Part shown: in pieces, positions 9,002-18,352 of the stretch
How positions within the stretch are numbered: position 1 is the first letter of the stretch
Layout: every line of letters starts with the position of its first letter
Assembly: GCF_002150765.1 (NCBI RefSeq)
Contig: NZ_MUYM01000035.1
Coordinates: 55,163 to 119,162, forward strand
Source: Lentzea kentuckyensis
GTDB taxonomy: Bacteria > Actinomycetota > Actinomycetes > Mycobacteriales > Pseudonocardiaceae
Length of the DNA stretch: 64,000 nucleotides
Direction of reading: 5' to 3'
The notes under the pieces: model-generated
The model's input: only the letters and a program-made list of their open reading frames with translations
What the model was told of the DNA's origin: nothing
Databases searched by the model: none
Program-made: the position numbers and the translations under genes

Positions 9002-10009
9002 GTGAGGCCGTCAGTGGGCATCCGCGACGTCGCGCAGCACGCCGGCGTGTCGAACGCGACCGTCTCGAACGTGCTGAACCGCCCGGACGTCGTCGCACCC
9101 GCGACGCGCCAGCGGGTCCTCGCCGCGATCGCGGAACTCGGCTTCGTGCGCAACGAGTCCGCACGTCAGCTGCGGGCGGGCCGCAGCAGGGTGCTCGCCT
9201 ACGTCGTGCTGGACGCGGCGAACCCGTTCTTCACCGACGTGGCGCGCGGCGTCGAGGACGCGGCCAGGGAAGCGGGCTTCGCGCTGTTCCTGTGCAACAG
9301 CGCCTCCGACGACGGCCGCGAACGCGAGTACCTGGAGCTGCTGCACGAGCAGCGCGTCGAGGGCATCCTGATCACCCCGGTCGACGACGAGTGCGCGCAG
9401 ATCGCCGAACGCGGTACCCCGGTGGTGCTGGTCGACCGCGAGGCGCTGGACGGAACGCGCTGCTCGGTGGCGGTCGACGACGTGCTCGGCGGCGAGCTCG
9501 CGATGACCCACCTGATCGAGAGCGGCCACACCCGGATCGCGATGATCGGCGGCCCGCTGTCGATCCCCCAGGTGCGGGACCGCCGCGAGGGGGCGTCGCG
9601 TGCCCTGGCGAACGCGGGTCTGCCGCCGGAGGCGATGACGTTCCTGGAGACGAAGGGCCTGCAGGTGGCGGAAGGTCGCGGCGCGGGGGAGCGGCTGGTG
9701 GGCCTGCCGGCGTCGCGCCGTCCCACGGCGGCGTTCTGCGCCAACGACCTGCTCGCGCTGGGCCTGCTGCAGTCGATGACGCAGCAGGGGCTGAAGGTGC
9801 CGGACGACCTCGCCGTGGTCGGCTACGACGACATCGAGTTCGCCGCGGCCGCGGCCGTGCCGCTGACGTCGGTGCGCCAGCCGCGCGAGCAGCTGGGCCG
9901 CACCGCCGCCCAGCTGCTGCTCTCGGAGAACGACCCGGACCACGAGCACCGGCACGTGCGGTTCCAGCCGGAGCTCGTGGTCCGCGCGTCGACCAGGACG
10001 CAGCGTTAG
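9002..10009 (+). CDS. LacI-family regulator of the rhamnose operon
   Basis: A 335-residue LacI/GalR repressor. The N-terminal helix-turn-helix reads IRDVAQHAGVSNATVSNVLNRPDVV, followed by the hinge RQLRAGRS and a ribose-binding-protein-like sensor domain (VVLDAANPFFTDVARGVEDAA, VVGYDDIEFAAAAAVPLTSVRQP). The GTG at 9002 is chosen because AAAGGAG stands 6 bp before it; an upstream in-frame start would add a non-conserved tail. It is divergent from the rhamnose genes with two similar operators between them, so it most likely responds to rhamnose or rhamnulose and also controls itself. Confidence 0.9.
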   Translation: MRPSVGIRDVAQHAGVSNATVSNVLNRPDVVAPATRQRVLAAIAELGFVRNESARQLRAGRSRVLAYVVLDAANPFFTDVARGVEDAAREAGFALFLCNSASDDGREREYLELLHEQRVEGILITPVDDECAQIAERGTPVVLVDREALDGTRCSVAVDDVLGGELAMTHLIESGHTRIAMIGGPLSIPQVRDRREGASRALANAGLPPEAMTFLETKGLQVAEGRGAGERLVGLPASRRPTAAFCANDLLALGLLQSMTQQGLKVPDDLAVVGYDDIEFAAAAAVPLTSVRQPREQLGRTAAQLLLSENDPDHEHRHVRFQPELVVRASTRTQR

Positions 10010-10024
10010 TCCGCCGCCCGCCTG

Positions 10025-10438
10025 CTAACGGACGAGCATCATTTCCCGTGCTTCTTCGACGGTGCTCGAATTGTCCGGCGGAAGGTAGACGTTCAGCGTG
10101 GCCGACGTGAATGCGACGCCCGGACGAAACGCTTTGGTGCGGGACACGACGGTCATGTCGACCTTGTGGAATTTACCGGTGCACGGAACACTCGGCGCGT
10201 ATTTCTCGCCGATCGCGAGCTCGCCCCGCACGTTCTGGGTGACCTGCACCCACAACGACCCGGTCGCGCCGTTCTGGCACATCACCCGCGTCGGCACGGT
10301 CACAGCGGCGCCGCGCGCCTCCAACCGTCCCTGCGGCTGAATGACCACCGAGGCCTCGAGCGGCGGGGTGGCCGCCGCGGGCAATGCGGTGGCCACTATC
10401 GCGGCTGCGGTCAGCACGAACGTAGAAATCGCACGCAT
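10025..10438 (-). CDS. Small secreted protein of unknown function
   Basis: A 137-residue protein with a clear Sec signal peptide (MRAISTFVLTAAAIVATALPAAA, cleavage after AAA), leaving a mature part of about 113 residues rich in beta-forming stretches and two cysteines (VMCQNGATG, SVPCTGKF) that could form a disulfide. The ATG at 10438 follows GGTGGAGAAT. It sits alone between the rhamnose regulator, which it converges with, and the divergent kinase gene. I do not recognise the family; an extracellular beta-sandwich is the best guess. Confidence 0.7.
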   Translation of the reverse strand: MRAISTFVLTAAAIVATALPAAATPPLEASVVIQPQGRLEARGAAVTVPTRVMCQNGATGSLWVQVTQNVRGELAIGEKYAPSVPCTGKFHKVDMTVVSRTKAFRPGVAFTSATLNVYLPPDNSSTVEEAREMMLVR

Positions 10439-10617
10439 GATTCTCCACCTCGTTGTTGTTGGCGGTTGCGGCCGCACGCCGACATTAGCCACGAGGTGAT
10501 CAACCGGGCGAGGGGCCAAATGATGGGACGAATTCAGGATTCATCGAACCATCGTGGTCCGCGATTCCCGGACGGCGGCTGACGGTTGGGTCACCCGTTC
10601 GGCGGGCACCCCAGACC

Positions 10618-11712
<1,095 letters not shown>

Positions 11713-11714
11713 GC

Positions 11715-13301
11715 TCAGCCCACGGGCAGCACGATCGCCGACGGACGGTCCGGTCCGAAGTGGACGGTCTGGTCGGCGGCGAGCAGCTTCGTCGCGGTGG
11801 CGCGCGACTCACCGGTGCCGGGATTGCGGGCGTAGCGCGGGAAAGCGCCACTCGACACCTGCACGCGGATGCGATGACCACGCTTGAAGCGGTAGGCGGT
11901 CGGCCACAACCGCACGGTGGCGCACTGCGGTTCGTCGGCACCGGTCAGGCTCACCAGCCCGTCGCAGATGTTCCACGACTTGCCGTCCGGATCGACGTCA
12001 CAGAGCCGGACGAACACGTCGGCGTGCGGCAGGCTGGAGGAGAACCAGATCTCCGCGCTGACCTCGCCGATCACGTCGACGTCCTGGTCGAGCACCGGGG
12101 TGGTGTAGGTGAGCACGTCGGCCCTGGCCTCGAGCGCGGTGTTGTCGACGCGGCCCGCGGTCCCGGACAGGCGCACCCCGCCCTGTGCCGGAGTCGGATC
12201 GGCCGGGTCGTAGCGGTAGGTGTCCACTGAGGACTCGGGCGGCTCGGGCGTCAGCGTTCCCGCGGTGCCGAGGTGGAAGCGCCGAGGGGAGTGGCCAGGG
12301 GGCGGCCACGACGGGAACTCGCGCCAGGCCTCCTCGCCCATCACGTACAGCCGGACCGGCTCGCGGTGCGGCGGCTCCGTGCCGTTGGCGTGGGCGAGCC
12401 CGAACCCGACGGCCTCCTCGACCAGCGTGGCGCTGAAGTCCGTGTGCGTCCACGGGCCGACGGTCAGCCGCGCGGAGCGTCCGTTCTTCTGCAACACCTG
12501 GAAGTCGCGGAGCTGGCCCGGCAGGAAGATGTCGTACCAGCCGCCGATCGAGCTCACCGGCACCGTCACGTCGGCGACGCGATGGCTGTGGTCGAACCCC
12601 TCCCACCGCTCCGAATCAGCATCGTGGGCGAGGATGTCCTGGATGTAGTCCGACCGTTCGCCGAACGCGGCGACATCGGCGTCCACCAACGGAAGCGTGT
12701 GCAGCGCCCGCGCGGTCTTCTTGCCCTGAACGGCTTGGCGCAGCGTCGCGAGCGGACGCTCCTGCGTGCCGACCAGCACGCCCCATCCGAACGGCGTCTC
12801 CAGCGACATGCCGTCGGGGCGCAGGAACTCCAGGGTCAGCGCGGACTCGGTGACGATCGGGATCATCGCCTTGACCTGCGGCGGCAGCTGATCGGCGACC
12901 GCCCACTGCACGTGCCCGAGGTAGCTCAGCCCGTACAGCACGATGGCGTCGCTCCACGGCTGGGACACCAGCCAGTCGAGGGTCGCGAGCCCGTCCGCGC
13001 GTTCCTGCCGCATCGGGTCGAACGTGCCACCGGAACCGAACCCGCCGCGGACGCTCTGGATCACCACCTGGTACCCGCGCTCGGCCAGCGGCCTCGCGAA
13101 GATCTGGCCGAACATCCCGCGGCCGTAAGGCGTTCGGATCAACGCGGTCGGCAACCCGTCGCCACCGGACCGCGGCAGCCACCGGTCCGCCAGCAGCTCG
13201 ACGCCGTCCGGCATCGGCACCCGCAGACCCTTCTGCACCACGACGCTGCGGGTCAGCGGCGGGGAGAGCTTCATCATGCGCTGGATGAGATAGCTGATCA
13301 T
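11715..13301 (-). CDS. CocE/NonD-family hydrolase (X-Pro dipeptidyl-peptidase S15-like)
   Basis: A 528-residue alpha/beta hydrolase. The N-terminal catalytic part has RTPYGRGMFGQIFARPLAERGYQVVIQSVRG and the nucleophile elbow YGLSYLGHVQW (G-x-S-Y-x-G), with a likely catalytic His in GPWTHTDFS. The C-terminal half is the jelly-roll XPEP_C domain (EVSAEIWFSSSLPHADVFVRLCDVDPDGKS). Members hydrolyse proline peptides, cocaine-like esters or beta-lactam esters; the substrate cannot be read here. There is no signal peptide. It overlaps the TetR stop in an ATGA arrangement, so the two are co-translated and the regulator probably senses the enzyme's substrate. Confidence 0.88.
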   Translation of the reverse strand: MISYLIQRMMKLSPPLTRSVVVQKGLRVPMPDGVELLADRWLPRSGGDGLPTALIRTPYGRGMFGQIFARPLAERGYQVVIQSVRGGFGSGGTFDPMRQERADGLATLDWLVSQPWSDAIVLYGLSYLGHVQWAVADQLPPQVKAMIPIVTESALTLEFLRPDGMSLETPFGWGVLVGTQERPLATLRQAVQGKKTARALHTLPLVDADVAAFGERSDYIQDILAHDADSERWEGFDHSHRVADVTVPVSSIGGWYDIFLPGQLRDFQVLQKNGRSARLTVGPWTHTDFSATLVEEAVGFGLAHANGTEPPHREPVRLYVMGEEAWREFPSWPPPGHSPRRFHLGTAGTLTPEPPESSVDTYRYDPADPTPAQGGVRLSGTAGRVDNTALEARADVLTYTTPVLDQDVDVIGEVSAEIWFSSSLPHADVFVRLCDVDPDGKSWNICDGLVSLTGADEPQCATVRLWPTAYRFKRGHRIRVQVSSGAFPRYARNPGTGESRATATKLLAADQTVHFGPDRPSAIVLPVG

Positions 13302-13876
13302 CGGAGCTCCATCATCAGTGAGATCACGCTCAGCAGCCGGTCGGTGAAGGCCTCCGGCTCGGGTGCGCCGTCGACCACCCAGGTCGTGACGAACGAGCCC
13401 GCGCCGCCGGTGACGAAGGCGGCGAGGTCGTCGATGGCCTGGGGAGAGAGCCGGTCGCCGTACCGGTGGGCGATGGCCTGCCGGTTGACCGGCAGCATCA
13501 GGCTGATCAGGCCGCGGTCCAGGGCGAACGCGCAGGATCCGGTCAGCAGGGCGCGGTAGAACACCCGGTTGTCGGCGAAGTGCCGGGTCATGACGAGCGT
13601 CTCCGCCCGCCCGTCCACGGGTTCGCGGAGGTCTGCCAGGCAGGGCAGCAGCTCACGTCGCGCGAGGTCCAGCCCGGCCTCCAGCAGCACCGTGTCGAGG
13701 TCGGTGAAGTGCTGGTAGATGACCCGGCGGCTGACGTCCGCGGCCTCGGCGATCTCGGAGATCGTGACCGCCGTCGTGCCGCGCGCGGTGACCAGGTCGA
13801 ACGCCGCCCGCAGCACGGCCGCACGGGTGCGGCGCACCCTGGGGTCGCGCGCGGGCTCGTCCTGATGCAGGTCCAT
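13298..13876 (-). CDS. TetR-family transcriptional regulator
   Basis: About 192 residues. The N-terminal HTH reads RRTRAAVLRAAFDLVTARGTTAVTISEIAEAADVSRRVIYQHFTDLDTVL, the standard TetR DNA-binding domain; the C-terminal ligand domain is divergent. The start MDLHQDEP (13876) is favoured over an upstream in-frame start because a -10 hexamer ends 7 bp before it, implying a leaderless message. It is translationally coupled to the S15 hydrolase. Direct repeats overlapping its promoter are probable self-binding sites. Confidence 0.85.
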   Translation of the reverse strand: MDLHQDEPARDPRVRRTRAAVLRAAFDLVTARGTTAVTISEIAEAADVSRRVIYQHFTDLDTVLLEAGLDLARRELLPCLADLREPVDGRAETLVMTRHFADNRVFYRALLTGSCAFALDRGLISLMLPVNRQAIAHRYGDRLSPQAIDDLAAFVTGGAGSFVTTWVVDGAPEPEAFTDRLLSVISLMMELR

Positions 13877-13882
13877 GCCCAG

Positions 13883-13919
13883 ATTATGCACACGTGTTAC
13901 TAAGTGCACAACTGTTACT
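13883..13919 (-). promoter_or_regulatory. Leaderless promoter with repeated operator, TetR/hydrolase operon
   Basis: On the minus strand TTGTGC (13911-13906) and CATAAT (13888-13883) have a 17-bp spacer; the start point would fall on the A of the ATG at 13876. The motif AGTAACA-N2-TGTGCA occurs twice with an 18-bp period (13919-13905 and 13901-13887), covering both promoter elements, as expected for a TetR-type self-repressor. Confidence 0.6.
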
Positions 13920-14530
13920 TATCTGAGGAGATGACGACCGTTCGGCGCGGTGATCCAGGCCACGAGGGCGGGTTCGGGTGCGTGCCGCACCTCGACCTCG
14001 GTACCGAGTGCCCGCAGACGTGGCGTGATCAGGGCCGGATCGGGGTGCTCGACGTGCAACGACTCCAGGATGAGACCGGTCGGCGCCGACAGCGCCGGCG
14101 ACGGCGTGCCGCCCCAGCTGATCAGGAACGGCACCACGCCGCCGCGCAGGGCGTTGCTGGTCAGCCGCCACCGCACCACCTCGCCGGACGCCGTCTGCCG
14201 CTGTCCGTCGATCACGTCACCGGGGTCGAAGCCCTGGGCGACCGCCGCGGCTCGGGCCCCGTCGATGTCGTCGTGCGCGACCGCCCAGCCGACCAGGCGC
14301 GGTTCCGCCACACCGTCCACTCCGAACGGACGGGGCGCGGCCGGCGCCGGCTGGCCCGGATCCGGGGCGATGATCTCCAGGTACGTCCGGGGCCCAAGTG
14401 CCAGCAACCTGTTGTGCGTGCCCAGACCGACGTGCTGACCACCGCCCGCGGCCCGCACGCCGAACCGTTCCTCGAACGCGTTCACCGCCGCGTCGAGCTC
14501 CGGCGCGGCGTAGACCAGGTGATCGATCAC
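13919..14530 (-). CDS. Glyoxalase-like (VOC fold) protein
   Basis: A 203-residue protein resembling the Glyoxalase_3-like family: it starts VIDHLVYAAPELDAAVNAFEERFGV, then HVGLGTHNRLLALGPRTYLEII, and a second half with GLILESLHVEHPDP. These are the paired beta-alpha-beta units of vicinal-oxygen-chelate proteins. The GTG at 14530 overlaps the stop of the deiminase-fold gene (GTGA). Members of this family are rarely characterised; a role in processing the partner enzyme's substrate or product is inference. Confidence 0.78.
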   Translation of the reverse strand: MIDHLVYAAPELDAAVNAFEERFGVRAAGGGQHVGLGTHNRLLALGPRTYLEIIAPDPGQPAPAAPRPFGVDGVAEPRLVGWAVAHDDIDGARAAAVAQGFDPGDVIDGQRQTASGEVVRWRLTSNALRGGVVPFLISWGGTPSPALSAPTGLILESLHVEHPDPALITPRLRALGTEVEVRHAPEPALVAWITAPNGRHLLR

Positions 14531-15999
14531 GCGCCGCGTCCCAGGTACTTCTTGATGCAGTGGACGACACCGAGACGGCTGGCGAAGGCGTTGAAGTCGG
14601 CGAGCCGGACCACCGAGAACCCGAGGCCGGTCCACAGCCGTTCCATCGAGTCGTCGATCACGGCGAGGTCGGCTTCCGGACCGTGCCCGAACGTGGGCAG
14701 GTAGACGGTGCGGCCGCTGGAGCTGTTCTCCACCAGGCAGTTGTTCCAGGTGATGTGGTGCCACGACCGGACCTGGATGACGGACTCGGGTTGTGCGCCC
14801 GCCGCCGTGAACTCGGCGACCACCTCGCGCAGTTCGGCGCCGTCCGGGGTGCCGGCGAAATCGCGCAACGCCGCCAGCGTGAGCCGCTGGGTGATCTGGG
14901 GCCGATGGACGAGCGGGTTGCGTTCGACGGCGAAACCACGCCGGTCGAACTCGGCCGCGATCTCGTCGTACGCGGTCTGCAGGGCGAACGGCGACTTGGT
15001 GCCCAACGCGTCGTCGGCGAGCTGGGGGCTGCCCACCAGCACGCGGAACCGGCCGTCGTCGCCCGGACCGGCCAGCGTCACGAACATGTCGATGTGGAAG
15101 ATCGGCTGGAGGTCGCCGGTGCCGCCACCGGGCAGGTCGAGCAGGTACTCGCCGCCCTCCACGGTCGCGTAGTACCGCTTGAGGCCCAACGGCCGTTTCG
15201 TGCCGACGAGCTGGAGCTCACGCGCGCTGTCGACGTACCTGCCGAACAACTCCCGCACGAACTCGGTCTCCGTCCGGCCCTCCGGCACGCTGACCGGGAG
15301 CTCACCGCTGCGGATCAGCTCCAGGGTGTCGAGGAAGTAGTCCGTGCCCAGCAGCCAGAAGTCGTCGCCGATCAGGCAGTTCCCGCCCTGGAACACGAGC
15401 GGGGCCTGACTCGCCCGCACCGAGCTGTACTCCTCGACGTTGTCCGCGATCAGCGAGTCGCCCGAGCGGGGGAACGACCACGGCTCCACCAGGTAGGTCG
15501 GGCTCTCCCCGGCGTCGGCCGCGTCCACCAGCGCCACGTAGCCGTCCTCGGCCCAGTCGGTGAAGTCGACGTAGTCCGGCATCGGCACGTACGACACGTT
15601 CCCGGCCGGATGCTCGCCGAACCACCCCTCGACCGTCTGCCGGTCGCTCTCGTGGTGCACCACGACGAACCGGGTCCCGGGACGCATCGCGTCGATCACC
15701 GAGCGATAGCCCGCCGTCAGCTCCGGTGTGCGCACCCCGTAGGACGGGAACGAGAGCAGCAAGCTGTCGATCGTCCCCGACCACGACGAGATCAGGCTGG
15801 GGCGCTGCACACCGGGCCTGGCGCGGAACACGTTCAGCGTGGCGGCACGGGTGGAGTCCAGGGCGGGGAACAGGTCCCGGTCCGTGCGCTTGTGGTGCGG
15901 CGCATCGGGAACGAGGAAGCGGTAGGCAGCGTCTCCGTACGTGCCGGCACCCAAGGTGCACCTCCAAGATCGGCGGTTCGCGTGGGCAGCGTCCCACAA
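14527..15999 (-). CDS. Deiminase-fold (guanidino-group modifying superfamily) enzyme
   Basis: A 490-residue protein with the key residues of agmatine deiminase/peptidylarginine deiminase-type enzymes in the right order: DFTDWAEDGYVAL (the Asp after W, with Glu where Arg is usual), FQGGNCLIGDD, HIDMFVTLAG (H-x-D pair) and a C-terminal GVVHCIKKYLGRGA carrying the nucleophilic cysteine. It is longer than agmatine deiminases (about 370 residues), with extra N-terminal sequence. No signal peptide is seen. The start at 15999 is the first in frame after a long hairpin; it has no strong ribosome-binding site. Substrate unknown; arginine-like or guanidino compounds are likely. Confidence 0.72.
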   Translation of the reverse strand: MWDAAHANRRSWRCTLGAGTYGDAAYRFLVPDAPHHKRTDRDLFPALDSTRAATLNVFRARPGVQRPSLISSWSGTIDSLLLSFPSYGVRTPELTAGYRSVIDAMRPGTRFVVVHHESDRQTVEGWFGEHPAGNVSYVPMPDYVDFTDWAEDGYVALVDAADAGESPTYLVEPWSFPRSGDSLIADNVEEYSSVRASQAPLVFQGGNCLIGDDFWLLGTDYFLDTLELIRSGELPVSVPEGRTETEFVRELFGRYVDSARELQLVGTKRPLGLKRYYATVEGGEYLLDLPGGGTGDLQPIFHIDMFVTLAGPGDDGRFRVLVGSPQLADDALGTKSPFALQTAYDEIAAEFDRRGFAVERNPLVHRPQITQRLTLAALRDFAGTPDGAELREVVAEFTAAGAQPESVIQVRSWHHITWNNCLVENSSSGRTVYLPTFGHGPEADLAVIDDSMERLWTGLGFSVVRLADFNAFASRLGVVHCIKKYLGRGA

Positions 16000-16005
16000 C
16001 CGCTT

Positions 16006-16058
16006 GCCATGAACGGCGCTTTCGTGGACCTGGGGTCCACGAAAGCGCCGTTCATGGC
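16006..16058. repeat. 25-bp perfect inverted repeat, 3-nt loop
   Basis: 16006-16030 and 16034-16058 are exact reverse complements around TGG. The right arm begins at the terC stop codon region (stop at 16054-16052), and the downstream gene starts at 15999. It would act as a factor-independent stop or processing hairpin after terC, though there is no clear U-tract on the minus strand. Such stems look like a dispersed intergenic element. Confidence 0.85.
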
Positions 16059-17050
16059 TTTTCGTCCTCCTTGTGGGCGTGCAGAGAGCCGGGGTGTGCC
16101 TTTGCCGTTGGGTCGTTGCGGGTCTTGATCAGGCTCGCGACCGTGACGATCACCAGGATGCCGATGATCACGCCGAGGCTGAGCGGGGTCGGCACCTCGG
16201 GCACGCTCGCGGAGATGTCGACGTGCGCCCAGTGCAGGATCAGCTTCACGCCGATGAACGCCAGGATGACCGCGAGGCCGGCCGACAGGTAGACCAGCCG
16301 GTCGAGCAGGCCCTTGACGAGGAAGAACAACGCGCGCAGGCCGAGCAGCGCGAACGCGTTGGCGGTGAAGACGATGTAGGGCTCCTCGGTCACGCCGAAC
16401 ACCGCGGGGATCGAGTCGAGCGCGAACAGCAGGTCCACGCCGCCGATGGCCACCAGCACGACGAACAGGGGAGTGGCCATCCGCTTGTCGTCGATCCGGG
16501 TGAAGATCTTGCCGCCGACGTAGTCGTCGGTGACCGGGAGGAGCTTGCGCGCGGTCTTCACGACGACGTTGTTCTCGACGTCGGGGTCCTCGTTGCGGTG
16601 CCGGAACAGCTGCACGGCGGTGTAGATCAGCAGCAGGCCGAACAGCAGGAACATGAACGAGAACAACGACAGCAGCGTGGCGCCGACGGCGATGAAGATG
16701 CCGCGCATGATCAACGCCAGCACGATGCCGAAGGTCAGCACCTTGTGCTGGTGTTCCTCAGGCACCAGGAACGTGGTCATGATGATCACGAACACGAACA
16801 GGTTGTCGACCGAGAGGCTCTTCTCGACGATGTACCCGGCGAAGTACTCCGTGCCGAACTCGCCGCCGTGCGCGCTGGCGAACCACACGCCGAACGCGAT
16901 GGCGACGAGGATGTAGAACACCGACCACAGACTGGCTTCGCGGAAGCCGATCCGGTGCGGTCGCCAGGCGGCGAGCACCAGATCGACCGCCAGCAGTGCC
17001 ACGATCACCCCGATCGTGATCGCCCACGTCAGTCCGCTGATCTCCAGCAC
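16052..17050 (-). CDS. TerC/Alx-family integral membrane protein
   Basis: A 332-residue membrane protein with about nine helices. Family marks are VEKSLSVDNLFVFVIIMTTF (acidic Asp in the membrane), ALIMRGIFIAVGA, GGVDLLFALDSIPAVFGVT and NAFALLGLRALFFLVKGLLDRL. TerC/Alx proteins are linked to tellurite resistance, alkaline response and Mn2+ export. The C-terminus is His/Lys-rich (SLHAHKEDEKP). The start is a GTG behind GGAGGA. Only 40 bp separates it from the upstream nuclease-like gene, too little for a yybP-ykoY riboswitch. Confidence 0.9.
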   Translation of the reverse strand: MLEISGLTWAITIGVIVALLAVDLVLAAWRPHRIGFREASLWSVFYILVAIAFGVWFASAHGGEFGTEYFAGYIVEKSLSVDNLFVFVIIMTTFLVPEEHQHKVLTFGIVLALIMRGIFIAVGATLLSLFSFMFLLFGLLLIYTAVQLFRHRNEDPDVENNVVVKTARKLLPVTDDYVGGKIFTRIDDKRMATPLFVVLVAIGGVDLLFALDSIPAVFGVTEEPYIVFTANAFALLGLRALFFLVKGLLDRLVYLSAGLAVILAFIGVKLILHWAHVDISASVPEVPTPLSLGVIIGILVIVTVASLIKTRNDPTAKAHPGSLHAHKEDEKP

Positions 17051-17090
17051 GGAGTCCTCCTCCAGAAGTCCTGTCCGTCTTAAAAGGACG

Positions 17091-17975
17091 TTACCGGACC
17101 GGGCACGGGTGATCGTTCACGGAGAACCCCGTCGGCGCCGGGTTGATCATCCGGTAGGAGGCGGTGAAGCCGACCACCTGGGTGGCTCCGGCGGGGATGT
17201 CCGCGGTGTAGGAGACGTTCGTGGCCCGCACGTCCTGGCCGGACTGCTGACCCGTCGCGTTCCAGATGTCGGTCATCACCTGGCCACCGGTGAACTTCCA
17301 GCGCAGCGTCCACCCGGAGATCGGCGCCGTGCCCGTGTTGGTGATCGTGATGTCGGCGTTGAAGCCGATGTCCCAGCGATGGGTCACGCGGTAGTTCACG
17401 GCGCACCCGAACACCAGGGGAGGTGTGGTCGTCGTCGCAACGGGCGAGGGCACCGCGGCGGCGGGTGGTGGTGTCGTGGTCGAGGCGGACGGCTTGGCCT
17501 GCCCCTTGCAGGGTGCGCCCCACAGCCCGAGTCCCGCCCTGGTGGCGGCGGCCTCGGCTTCGACGAAGGCGGGATCGTGCGGTGCGTCGCCGCGCAGTAT
17601 CCCCTGGCTGACCGCGAGCAACGCGTACTCGGTGCCGTCCTCGAGCCACAGCGGCGCGTCGTCGACGACCGTCGGGTCACCCGGATCGACCTTGACCTGT
17701 TTGTCGAGCAGGAACGCCTTGGCGAACGCGGTGGCGGCGCCCGCCCAGCATTCCTCCGGAGCGGCGAGCCCGGCCATCCGGACGCGCGTGCCGTCGGACA
17801 GCAGGACGGTGCGGCCGTCCTCCACGCCCTGGACGGTCAGCGTGTTGGTCAGGGTCGGCGGCGCGACGAGGCGGTGCTCCGACGGCGGACCGGACGCGAT
17901 CGGCGTGGGCGTGCCGGTGCATCCGGTGAGCAGGAATATCGCGGTCATCACCTGAACGGTCGATCTGGATCTCAT
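17091..17975 (-). CDS. Lipoprotein: degenerate nuclease (SNase-like) domain plus CBM2
   Basis: A 294-residue surface lipoprotein with lipobox LTGC. Residues about 40-160 resemble a thermonuclease OB fold (VRMAGLAAPEECWAGAATAFAKAFL, then GLGLWGAPCKG), but the catalytic Asp of the usual GIDTPE is Ala (GLAAPE) and the YGR arginine is absent, so nuclease activity is doubtful. A Thr/Pro linker leads to a C-terminal family 2 carbohydrate-binding module (FGCAVNYRVTHRWDIGFNADITITNTG through PVR) that usually binds crystalline cellulose or chitin. The ATG follows GGGGGAA. The combination is unusual; it may be a wall- or cellulose-attached binding protein. Confidence 0.78.
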   Translation of the reverse strand: MRSRSTVQVMTAIFLLTGCTGTPTPIASGPPSEHRLVAPPTLTNTLTVQGVEDGRTVLLSDGTRVRMAGLAAPEECWAGAATAFAKAFLLDKQVKVDPGDPTVVDDAPLWLEDGTEYALLAVSQGILRGDAPHDPAFVEAEAAATRAGLGLWGAPCKGQAKPSASTTTPPPAAAVPSPVATTTTPPLVFGCAVNYRVTHRWDIGFNADITITNTGTAPISGWTLRWKFTGGQVMTDIWNATGQQSGQDVRATNVSYTADIPAGATQVVGFTASYRMINPAPTGFSVNDHPCPVR

Positions 17976-18025
17976 TGTTCCCCCGGTACTGCGGTAGTAC
18001 GAGTGGAGCTGGGCAATGGCGGGGA

Positions 18026-18054
18026 AAGCTAGACCAAACGGCGGCTGCGGTCAA
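18026..18054 (-). promoter_or_regulatory. Predicted promoter of the nuclease-CBM2 gene
   Basis: TTGACC (18054-18049) and TAGCTT (18031-18026) with 17 bp spacing on the minus strand, giving a leader of about 45 nt to the ATG at 17975. Confidence 0.5.
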
Positions 18055-18055
18055 T

Positions 18056-18075
18056 ACGAGACTGATCAGTCTCGT
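18056..18075. promoter_or_regulatory. 20-bp perfect palindrome upstream of the -35
   Basis: ACGAGACTGATCAGTCTCGT is an exact 20-bp palindrome abutting the minus-strand -35 hexamer. Its size resembles TetR-family operators; the protein that binds it is not evident. Confidence 0.7.
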
Positions 18076-18120
18076 TCGATGAACCGGGTGTCGAAGAGCA
18101 TCGAACGACCTGGTCATGGC

Positions 18121-18261
18121 GTCGAAACGTCGTTCGACGAGCGGTCGGATCGTAATGCGTACGTCACACCGCTGCTACCTCGTGGCCCGGAAAACGAATT
18201 CGATCCGTTCGAATCGAACCCCAGTCGAATTCCACGTCGAATTGTCGAACAAATTCATTTC
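18121..18261. promoter_or_regulatory. TCGAA-rich operator cluster upstream of the pectinase gene
   Basis: This stretch holds GTCGAAACGTCGTTCGAC (18121-18138, half-sites GTCGAA/TTCGAC) and several further TTCGA/TCGAA boxes up to ATTGTCGAA at 18241. The remaining bases of the 377-bp gap hold no convincing gene. Comparable boxes lie between the two pectate lyase genes at 25590-25620, suggesting one pectin regulator. Confidence 0.5.
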
Positions 18262-18262
18262 G

Positions 18263-18291
18263 TTGACGCCCGGCGCACTCGTTCGTAATAT
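18263..18291 (+). promoter_or_regulatory. Predicted promoter of the pectin operon
   Basis: TTGACG (18263-18268), 17-bp spacer, TAATAT (18286-18291). This is among the best vegetative-type promoters in the window and would give a leader of about 55 nt before the ATG at 18353. Confidence 0.65.
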
Positions 18292-18352
18292 CCGGTTCAC
18301 GCTCGTGGACGGTGTTCACGAATATGAACAACCATTCGAAGGGTATTGCGCC

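Noticed and set aside
17051..17090. Possible yybP-ykoY manganese riboswitch before the TerC-like gene
   Set aside because: Only 40 bp separates it from the upstream gene, too short for the aptamer, and no conserved loops are seen.
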